Below, one piece after another: positions 54,846 to 64,000 of a stretch of 64,000 bases of DNA. How positions within the stretch are numbered: the first letter of the stretch is position 1; each line of letters starts with the position of its first letter. Below the pieces are notes generated by a model. That model worked only from the letters and a program-made list of their open reading frames with translations. It had not been told where the DNA came from and ran no database searches. Source of the DNA: Oryzias latipes (lineage: Eukaryota; Chordata; Actinopteri; Beloniformes; Adrianichthyidae); NCBI RefSeq assembly GCF_002234675.1, contig NC_019859.2, positions 6,789,240 to 6,853,239 of the forward strand, read 5' to 3'. The position numbers and the translations under genes were made by a program.

Positions 54846-55870
54846 GAGGACCCGAGCTTGGAGGAGAAACCATATAAAGAGGGTTTCTCGCTTGAAATGA
54901 AAGTGTGAAATCCAAAACTAACAAAAAAAACCACAAATGTAAAAATATATAAAAAAGTAGACATTTCAAGAGTAAAAAACACTCAAAATTAATCTCTTTT
55001 TTTGTTCTGGTACCAACAGTTAAGGTGTAATTTAAGTTAACTGATTTATAAAAAGTAAGTTTTTAAGTGGTCTAACTGACTTATTACTGAAAAAACTATC
55101 TCATTATGTGTTTTCATGTTGTAATGAATGTGAATTAAGGACTGCATTGTTAGTTTTGGCACTAAATACTTTTAAAAAATGATTTTGTTCATTAAACCTG
55201 GTATGAAGATTCAAACAAATCATATCATCCCCCAAAAGTTAATAGCTTCTTTTAATTCAATATTAAAAAAACTCCAAATAAGTTCTTAAACATCAAGATG
55301 TCTAAAATCGACTGGATTTTGGTGTTTTGTCTAATTTGTTTTAAAAAAAGTTACATTCACTGCAATTACACTATAACATAATTTTAAACCAGAGATAGAT
55401 AATTTGCTTTGTTAAAGTTCTTTAAGATCATAACTAAAATTTTAATCTTCACCTTTTTTAATGGATGAAACATTTGGCCTGCACTGGGTTCTCATTTATC
55501 TGTGAACACAATGACAGTCTATCTGCTGCAGCCTGAGGTAGAATTGTGTAATATTTGCTCATGTTTTATCTGTAATTCTGAATTTCTGCAGGCAGTTAAT
55601 CACACAGCTGTCTGCATTTCTTTTTTGACTAAAGTTAGGAGCAAACTATTTTAATTCTTTTTTTTTTTTTAGAGATTTAATCTGCAGTAAAAACGTGTTC
55701 TTTTGCCTCAAGCTCAAACTAAGTGTTTTGTGGAAATGTGAATAGAAATCCCTGAAGTTTAGTGGAACTTCTGTCCGGATTGAGGATTTATGTAAGTACT
55801 TAAATATGCAGCATTCATATGCATAAAAAACTAATTTTGTTCAACGTGAACCTTTAGAAATAATTAAAAT
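54846..55870. other. Non-coding stretch
   Basis: AT-rich; nothing recognised apart from the likely 3' tail of the preceding LINE up to about 54900. Confidence 0.45.
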
Positions 55871-55874
55871 ATCT

Positions 55875-55990
55875 TTAAAGGGCCTATATCATGCTGTTCT
55901 TGAGTCTTTTTTAGTACACAGTTTTTTACAGCTCATTTCCCTTCCAGGAAGTAAAATGACTCAATCTTTGAGGAACCACCCTTTCCTCCT
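55875..55990. repeat. Partial TTAA-type MITE related to 22358-22644
   Basis: TTAA then AGGGCCTATATCATGCTGTTCTTGAG parallels the left end at 22354 (AGGGTCTATAGCATGCTGTTCTTAAG). The matching right end was not found, so it is truncated or belongs to a longer family member. Confidence 0.5.
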
Positions 55991-58900
55991 TGAGGGTATC
56001 GCCCATTTCATGACGTCAACCTAGACTCGGCCTCAGCAGCATATCTGCGCCTTGCACACAAAAACAAACAACATCCAAACTTTTGCAAATATGGATGTGC
56101 ATATTGTGCATGTAAAAGAAAACCGTTTTTGCCAAAAGAGCTAGCTCTGCAGAGAAAGGGGGGTGTGTGTTAGCAATTTTATTTTTGCTTAGTACAGGCC
56201 TTTTAGGTTAAGTTCACTAAACTCTGAGCGCTGAGTAGGTATTTCTGTTGCAGTAAAATTCTCTCAAAAGGAAAGTTAAAAGATAAAAATAATTAAAACG
56301 ACCGTCAGTCTTGGATTTATTAAGCTGAAATAAGAAAAAGAGGATTTAATTGGTGTGTTGTACCACCCACACCTGAAGAAAGTAGCTGTGAAGAACTGAG
56401 GCGTTGCAGAGAGCACAAGTTTCCTACCTCAGCTTGGCTTTCTGAATGCATCCAAAGGTCATGACATTTTGAGAAACAGACAGTTCAATGATGCTGCAGC
56501 TGGAAGCTGATCAGCTCATAGAGCAGAAAGGAACTGAGGTCACAAAGAAAAAAGAAAAAGGCGTTAAATTGTTCCAAAGATTTTCCATCGAACTGTAATC
56601 CTGACTTTGAAATTGGCTTTTGTGTGGAAAGTTTTTTTTAAGTAAACTTTATTTGTAAAAATGTGAAACAGGCAGAGATCAAAAGTAAGCAAATATTCAC
56701 ATGTAAATGAAAACAAACCTAATACGCAACATTAAAGCTCCAAAACAACAAGAATGTGTGCAGGAGAAGGGGCGGAGTCTCATGCGATGACAAAAAAAAA
56801 GTCTATTTTCAAAAATAGCCAACCAAGCAAGCCAACCTTATGTGTTACTTGTATGTCTCAAATAAAGTGATCTTCCACCATTAGTATAGTATTCATTAAA
56901 AATGTAACTGATGGCTGCAAAAACATTTTTAGCTATGAAACCTTTGGTTTGGAACTAATGTAACAAGAGTTTGACACATTATTGTGATACCTCTTGGAAT
57001 AAATCCTTTTACATTGTACATAGTTTATTGTAATTTTGCAGTTTTTTTTTTAAACATTAAAAAAAAAAAATTTTGACAACATGTTTTTATGCAAAGTTTT
57101 TTGGGTAACACGAGTTGGAAAAGTGCTATACAAATAAACTTTGATTAAAAAAACAGTTTGATCTCTATTTATATAATAAAAAAAATGTGGAATTATTGTT
57201 TAATATAATGAAAAATATTTGTAAAAAAAGAAGCTGGTGTTGTGCTAAAAAGATAGATTTCGAGCATTACCATAAAAACAGTTTTATATATGAATATCAG
57301 AGAAAATTGTGAAGTTGTGAAAAAAAATGCTCAAAAAAGCCTACTATGGGTTAAAAAAGTCTGCTTGGATTTTTTTCTAATATATTTTCATTAGTAACTG
57401 GGGCCACTGTCCCCTTAAGTGATTGATCTTTTTAATGTTAAAAGACAAGTAGAAGAACCTCACAATCTTAACAGTTAGAGAAAAGGAAGTTTATAGTGAA
57501 ATTCATAAAAAATGAATTTTACAGTTAAAGCCCTTGAGGTCTATTGATGCAAATATGTATCAAGACACTTCTGCTCCAAATGCACCTTAATTTAGCTTCT
57601 ACTTAAAGCAAAAACGTAATAGATTTTTTTTTTCATAGCTGGAAAGAAATTCAGGAATCACCCTTACAGATTACAATCTTATTAGGGTTACAAATCTAAG
57701 TTAATAATAAACACTGATAAAAAATAATCTCATGATGGAGCATGGGAAAAGGCTAATTTCTTATACAACAAAACCTATTTTTTTTTTTTTAACAAACGAC
57801 AGGCTAAAAGTCTGATGTAATATAGAGTTTAGATGTTACACATGGTTCAGTGTGACATGTTGACATGCCAGATTTTTCTTTTGACAGGAAATGACTACAT
57901 CTTTATAAAGAACATTCTTTCAAAGATAAATTTGTCCTATGCGGCTATAAATGAACTTTGATAAGGCAGTGACTCATCAAAGTTTCATCTGTGAGTGTGT
58001 ATTCAGTTTATATATTAGGAGATATTTAAACCATAAAGAAGAGGTTGATTCAAACAAACCATGATGATAGAAGGAAAAACATACTTTGAAGGAGATGAGG
58101 AAGAACAGATGTGGGCAGCATGATGTTCGCAAGACAGACAAAGGAACAGAACCAAAAAAGCCTTTTTTATTGGCCTTTCCTAGACTTTTGTCATGAATTC
58201 GACAGTGAAACCACTGCAGCTTTACTTCCATCTGTGCATGTTTTTGTCTCAGCAACAGCAGCTGGTTGAGCCAAACCTCAGAACCTGCATTGCCTTGACA
58301 GAGCAGCACATCAGGCACATTAGAAGCTGATTAACTTTTATTTGTGAAAGGAAATTGGGAATTATGCAGACGTTTAGTTTTCAAGAGAGGCCTGTAGAGT
58401 CAGAGAGGCGGCTCCTTCTTGTCTATTCACACATCTCTTTTTAGTGATGAAGAAAAAAGTAAATCACAGCTGTTTCGCTTCTGGAAAAGACAGAAATTTG
58501 ACAAGTTTCAAACGCCTGTGGTGTCAACAATTCTCCAGTTACCTATGATTGTGGGGTTGCGGTCAGATGGGGGCAGATGAGGGAGGCAGGTGTGCAGCCT
58601 TTAGTAATAAAAAGCAGCTGGAGGCAGAAACTGATGCTTCTCTGAAGAGCTTCGGTTTCTGCACTTAGAGCCAAATCCAGCAGGTAAAAAATCTGAATTA
58701 TCCTCATTGTCTCTGTACGTCTGCATGAAAATGGGCACATTTATCTAGAACAGATAAAAGAACCACTGAACTTTTGGGATGTGATTCTCCCTGATTGCTA
58801 CTTTTTTTTTGAAAAAGTATCAGTTTTGGCTCTTGGTGGCGAAGACAATGGCAATGATGAAGATGTTGGGTGGCTCCTCTGTTCAATAGGAAAAATCTAG

Positions 58901-60306
58901 TCTCTACCTCGTTTGAAGATGCTAGCAAACTCCTGCAGAGCCTGGAAATCCTGTTTAATAATCAAGCATGAAAAGGAGAGGATAATGGAGCGTTATGAGA
59001 CACAGTTAAGAGGGGAAGATAAGCTTATACTGTAATTGAAACATCATTTTCTTCACGTCCATGGAAGGAACGCAGTGCCGAGTTACACAGAGGCTTTATC
59101 TCTTCTGTATTTTCATGCGCAGACAGCTATGAAATCCAGAAAGTTGTTAGAGCAGCGCTCCAGCAGCGTGCTCATCACTGAATTAATGGACTTATTGTGG
59201 ATTCATATCACATTATCTGACAATGTATTTAACTCTGAGAAGGAGTTTCCTGGTTGATAGATGCAAACTCTTCATTAAATGAGGCCTTAAATAAAATCTC
59301 ATTTTCAATTTTAATGATAATCAATGGGTGAAAAACAGATTACACGTGAGCAATGGGGAAAAATAAAAGTTCATAGAAAAATTGAGATTAATGAAGATTA
59401 AAGATCACTCAACTTGCATCTAAATTACTTTGGAAAATTAAAAAAGAGCTAATCGGGATAAAGGAGTGAAATGAGGGCAGAATGTTGATGTTCTTTGATG
59501 AGCACCACAGTAAAATTCACAATGATCAGAAAAACTAGGATAAGTGATTCCTTTAAAAACATGAGCCTAAAATATCCTTTTTATGAAACATTAGCAGATC
59601 AATTTGTTGTTCTCCATTCTAGCATGACTTACAATTGTTACAATGATGAAGAGGTTCTGTGACCAAAACACTTTGGACATCTTTGAGACTTAAGATCAGA
59701 CTTTATAAATATAAAAATTACAAGTGACTCAGTGTTTTCTATATTTAAAGAGTGAAACAGTTTTTTCCCTCTGGTTTTGTTTTTTGCAAGTCAACCAACA
59801 AAATGCATAATATGCAGTGTTTGTGTACATGTGAAAGAGAAACACATATGGCCTGTGGTCAATATGAACAAGCAGCAGAGAGGTGGGCTGGAACCCCCCT
59901 CCCCCCACACACACCCACACAAGTGTTGGACACACCAGGGCAGAACATTTTACAATCGGTCAAATCAAATACACCTACCCCGTCCCCAATAGTTTATAGT
60001 CATTTTAAAATAGTTTTCTTTCGAGGAAAAAACACAGTTTCACCATAATTTTGTGTGAAAAGATAATCATTTTTCAGATCGGACTTTATGAGAAACTGTG
60101 TACTTCTAATAATGCACAGCATGGAAGGCTGTATACTCCAAAGCAGGATTCCTTAACTGGGTCGGGTTAAGAATGATAAGAAAGTTGCTACTGAAAATTT
60201 CGTTGCTACAACAACTTTAGTTGACAAGTTTTTCACTTATTTTCCAACATCTTTGCTATCATTCAGAATGAAGGGACAGAAACATACACAAGAAAACACC
60301 TACATT
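55991..60306. other. Non-coding stretch, partly conserved-element-like
   Basis: No gene recognised. 57090-57150 is a retroelement tail ('gcaaagttttttgggtaacac..ggaaaagtgctatacaaataaa'). 58950-59265 has balanced composition and few homopolymers, like a conserved non-coding element, and the open frame inside (59036-59257) has no motif. 59890-59920 is a C/CA-rich tract. Confidence 0.35.
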
Positions 60307-60605
60307 TTTCCATCCATCTTCTAAACCCGCTGAATCATTTTTTGGGTCACGGGATGCCTGAGGCCAATCCCACTTGCTGATGGGCAAGGGTGGAGTACAC
60401 CCTAGACAGGTTGGACAAATAATCAATTAAAGTACAAAGCATAGTTTTGGAATGTGAGGTAGAATCCAGAGCGCTGGGGGAAACCTACACATGCATGAGG
60501 AGAACATGCAAGATCTCTACAGAGGGGTCCCAGCTGGGATTAGAGGTAGGGCCTTCTGGCTGTGAGGCCAGAGCGCAAGCCACTACACCACTGTACAGCC
60601 CCATT
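60307..60605 (+). repeat. Interspersed repeat (LINE 3'-end type)
   Basis: Starts 'ccatccatcttctaaacccgct' and runs through 'gggtcacgggatgcctgaggcc', 'ggtggagtacaccctagacagg', 'gaggagaacatgcaagatctctac', 'gggtcccagctgggatt' and 'gtgaggccagagcgcaagccactacaccactg'. This is a very abundant fish interspersed repeat, here with drift. An inverted partial copy lies at 63780-63945. Confidence 0.65.
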
Positions 60606-62871
60606 TGCACGTTTATTGCAACATTTTTATCAATCACTTATCATTTATCAGGTTAGTTTTGTTTCAGTGCTGCTGAAATCAGTCAAAGAAAAAAAACATT
60701 TTGTTTTATACTGTGAATTTAAAGAATAGACTTAGGACACATGAAATGTGCTCGTGCAACCTTCTCTCATCATTACAGAGTGCCATTTCAATGTTTTTTT
60801 GTTTTGTTTTTTGCATACAGGCCTTTTTTGCAAGATTTTTGTCACCAGGGGCAACAAAGCCAAGTTATTCTCTATAATGATTTGTCCATTTTCAAACATC
60901 TGTCTTGAAAATCTTCGTTGGATGGGAGGGCTGGTTAAGTTTCACCGTCACTCTTGGCACATGATGCTCTGTCAGCAAAACATCGAAAATGTGGTCCCCA
61001 CCAAAAGTGGCCTAATGTTATCGCCGTTACAGCAATTTCATGTAAGGAGGGGGGGGATATTGGTTTGGTCAAAGGTCAGGAATCTCCCATATTCTTTGAA
61101 AGTACATCTTCTTTTCTATCTGAAGATGTTTTTTTTATTTATATACAAATGAAACCGATCTGGAAACTTTTCAACATCATTTCCTCTTCAGCATTGCACC
61201 TTTTAAGCCAAAGTCCAAAGCTTCATTTCCTGCTGTTTCTCAATTTCTGAGGTCTGTAGATGCAGAAAAAAAACAGATAGTGCTGTATAATGACTGCTTT
61301 GTATGGGGTTATTGACTGCGCTCTGACAAAAAAATTCATAGACTTAGGTTGAGAGTGAGGTGAAAAAATCTAACCGAGAGTGACTCTGATATACTGTAAC
61401 ATAAATCTGCTAAGGCGAGAAGAAATTCTCTTGGTAGTTTGCTCAAAAGTATTTTTTTTTCTTTAAAAAAAAATCCAGTTTCTTGTGATAAGTGATAAAA
61501 TTGTAATAGGTCAACAATTCTCTTGAGCCCTAGAAATCTGATGAGTACTGTGAGCTACCACCAAATGAAATATTGCTAAGATTTGACCACAAGAACATTT
61601 TTAAATAATAAATACAAAAGTAAAAAAAACAAGACGATGGATATGATCTTGGTGCTGAAATGTTTGTGTCAGTGTGATTATTAGCCTCATGAGAAATGGA
61701 AAGCAATGACAGGAACCACTATTGAACTTTGAACAGAAAACTGAAAGAAGTCAACATTGAAAACTTTGATTAAATCTCTGCAGTTATGATAAATCAGGTA
61801 TGTTCCAAACTGAAACTACAAGTGTCCACAGTGATCAGTTCCTGACTGTAACCAACTGAAGGGCAATTTAAAATGTCTCCACATTTTGCAATGACTTTGA
61901 TCTTAATCCCTCAGAAGTTCTTGTCAACTCTACTGGATTCAGTAAATAAACTAGTGCCTGTGTTGTCATGGTTACCCCTTAAAAAATAACGTTTAAAAGT
62001 ATTGCTTCTCAAACCCCCATTACCACAACAGCATCGAAATATAGAAAAATGGAGGTAATCCTAAAGAGATACAACAGGAGCTATGTTTGAGCTGTAACTG
62101 GGTTATGATTTCTACTGATCAAATGTTCTAAACAGACTACTGTATCTTTTTTGGAGTAGAAGTCTTGGTTTTTTTTGCATAATTCAGCTTTGGGTGTGAT
62201 TTATACTCAGGTGGGATTCATATGTAATAAAAAAAGGGCTTGCGTGTTTGATATTTTCCTACTAACAACCGCTAGAGGACACTGTAGGCGTGTATTCGTT
62301 TTTGCTACTGACACAATGCTAGAGAAGAAGCGCCGGGTTCGGGGGGGTTCGTCCAAAGCGACACAGAAGAAGATAAATTTAACGGATTTAGTCATTTATG
62401 GTTGGTGAGCTATGGTTTTCTTCATAATTGTTCATATTGTTCATAATTGTTCATATACTACATACTAGATTTCTCACATTCAATGAAGCTAAATGAGCAT
62501 TAGTGTGTTACGATAGTGAAGCGTGCACATATTCATTCTATTATTGTTATCTATTCTGTTATTATGATTTACTTTTCAAGATGAAGTATGTGTTCTTGTT
62601 CCTGTATTTTTTTAAAATACATTTCTCCCCTAATTTCGACTTTTTCTTTATTTTGTATTTCTTGCATCTGTGTCCGCTACTCTTGAGCTACTTATAGTAG
62701 GGTTAGGTGGGGATTTCACTGATTGTTTGGTTAAATTTATCCAATTTAAAAAAACAAGAGAAATAAAAATAATACCAATATGGTAACTCTATTTGCGAAA
62801 CCAATTTATTAGATCTGAACCAATTAGAAAATTATTAGATTAGATTAGAATAGATTAGAAAATAAATGAAA
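60606..62871. other. Non-coding stretch
   Basis: No gene recognised. 62140-62400 has wording similar to TA-target MITEs ('gtgtgatttatactcagg') and a GC-richer core. 60748-61152 is open in two overlapping frames with no domain. Otherwise AT-rich. Confidence 0.4.
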
Positions 62872-62876
62872 ATAAT

Positions 62877-63432
62877 TGTCATGGTGCCTCTGTTTGACTC
62901 CTCCCCCTCTACTCTTCGCTTGGTTCCTGATTCAGCCCAGCTGCAACCACTCACTTCATCTTCACCGCCTGCCTACTTAAGGAGCTCTTGGACCAGTATT
63001 CATCGCCAGTCCGTTGCCCCTGATGGTGCATACTTGGCCTTCACGTCTTGTTCATGTTTTGCTATTTTGTTCCAAGCCTGCGCCTAACGTACCTTTGTCT
63101 TACCTGTCTTCAGGAAACCCCAAGCCACGAGTGGTTGCCTGAATCAGCCATTGTCTGGAAAACTCATCTGGTCTGTTCCATCCAACCTCACCACGAGCCT
63201 CTGCCGAACCGCCAACTTCTCGGGTCTCCTCCTACGCTGCTGACTCCGGACCCTAAGGACAAATCCACCAGTGACGCCACAGGAATCTGCCTCTCGCTCT
63301 CCGGACCTCCAGGAACTGTGCTCTCCCCTTCTGACCTGATTATTAAATCCGCTTAATCGCCATGCCATCTCTGCCCAGTGTCTCATTCCGGGGTTTCAGC
63401 ATCTGGGTCCCTGAAGTTCTGTAGTCATGACA
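62877..63432 (+). mobile_element. Solo LTR of a gypsy-like retrotransposon
   Basis: 556 bp with TGTCATGG at the left and GTCATGACA at the right (TG...CA, inverted TGTCATG/CATGACA), flanked by the 5-bp duplication ATAAT (62872-62876 and 63433-63437). Internal 'cctacttaaggagctc' may be near the promoter, and 'attaaatccgctt' near 63343 the polyadenylation region. GC-rich with open frames on both strands that are not genes. Related to the LTR at 41639-42101. Confidence 0.85.
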
Positions 63433-63437
63433 ATAAT

Positions 63438-64000
63438 ACTTCTTAATGATCTTCTTCTTGTTGAATAGATGTATTTGCACTTACATAAAGTCCATACATC
63501 ACTATAAATCCATATTATATAAAAGTGTTTTCAAATTGGGTTTGATTAATTGTTTGAAAAAGAGTGAGAAGAAACCCATTTTTAAAATCCCACCTCCTTA
63601 ATGATTTTGAAGACCCTATTTTTTGCCATGATCTGGTCTTAACATCTATTTCAAGTAATTTATGCACTTTCAGTGTAGATTATTTATCAAGTAACAAGGA
63701 TAAAGGTCTTCCTTGTAAACATATTTACTGATTTTATTCTCTCACTTCAAAGTGAAAAAGTCCTAATTTAAGTCTTTTGTGTGTGGAGTTTGCATGTTCT
63801 CCCAATGCATGAGGCGTTTCTTTGTCACACTCCAGCTTCCCCCCCGCAGTCATGCTTCAATCTCAGTTGTCCCTTGGTAGTGAATGTCAGTGCATCAATT
63901 TGCAATGGACTGGCAAAATGCCCCAGGTGAAACCCCACCCTCAACTGTAGGTTACCACAAAACTTGCTATTAAAATAAAAACAATTTTGACATTTATATG
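63438..64000. other. Non-coding with inverted interspersed-repeat piece
   Basis: 63780-63945 ('gtgtggagtttgcatgttctccc', 'ctccagcttccc', 'atggactggcaaaatgccccaggtg') is a degraded reverse copy of the repeat at 60307-60605. The rest is AT-rich with no gene. Confidence 0.5.

Noticed and set aside
62866..63386. Frames of 73-102 codons on both strands
   Set aside because: Contained in the second solo LTR; overlapping on both strands with no domain.
1..64000. CRISPR arrays, prokaryotic operons, phage or plasmid systems
   Set aside because: No regularly spaced repeats with unique spacers and no prokaryotic gene organisation. Gene structure, repeats and base composition are those of a vertebrate nuclear genome.

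Overview
This window is vertebrate, almost certainly teleost, nuclear DNA. It has a low gene density, AT-rich non-coding DNA with long homopolymer and microsatellite runs, GT-AG introns, AATAAA polyadenylation signals, and many transposon families typical of fish (L1/Tx1-like, L2/CR1-like and R4/Rex6-like LINEs, Ty3/gypsy LTRs, hAT-like and TTAA-target MITEs, tRNA-headed SINEs). A medaka-like percomorph would fit, but the species is inference. There are no operons, CRISPR arrays or prokaryotic features.

Layout. 1-3 kb: non-coding with degenerate repeats. 3.04-4.13 kb: non-autonomous DNA transposon with ~130-bp inverted ends and a 6-bp target duplication. 6.12-6.54 kb: probable terminal coding exon of an unrecognised gene. 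6.5-14 kb: non-coding with microsatellites. 14.0-15.25 kb: a complete four-exon CXC chemokine gene with kappaB-like sites, TATA box, AU-rich 3'UTR and poly(A) signal; it is the clearest host gene here. 15.5-18.8 kb: two 285-bp direct repeats bracketing a broken retroviral envelope remnant on the minus strand. 21.5-22.6 kb: hAT-like and TTAA-flanked MITEs. 24.8-25.2 kb: tRNA-headed SINE. 26.5-27.2 kb: inverted arms around CCAAT/CRE and YY1/E-box promoter-like motifs. 33.26-41.20 kb: a full-length L1-like retrotransposon on the minus strand with two open ORFs and a perfect 21-bp target-site duplication. 41.6-42.1 kb: solo LTR. 43.06-44.99 kb: a 5'-truncated copy of the same L1 family made only of its unusual 3'UTR. 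48.6-54.9 kb: a transposon graveyard with a MITE nested in an L2-type LINE, a gypsy gag-protease fragment and an R4/Rex6-type endonuclease fragment. 62.9-63.4 kb: second solo LTR. The rest is non-coding, with a few stretches whose texture resembles conserved non-coding elements.

Functionally, the chemokine gene and its compact promoter form one coherent host unit. The L1-like element is a self-contained retrotransposition unit (ORF1 RNA-binding chaperone, ORF2 endonuclease plus reverse transcriptase, and a very long G-rich 3'UTR). I found no convincing evidence of a wholly new biological system. The most distinctive feature is the ~2.6-kb sense-strand G-rich 3'UTR of the young L1-like element.
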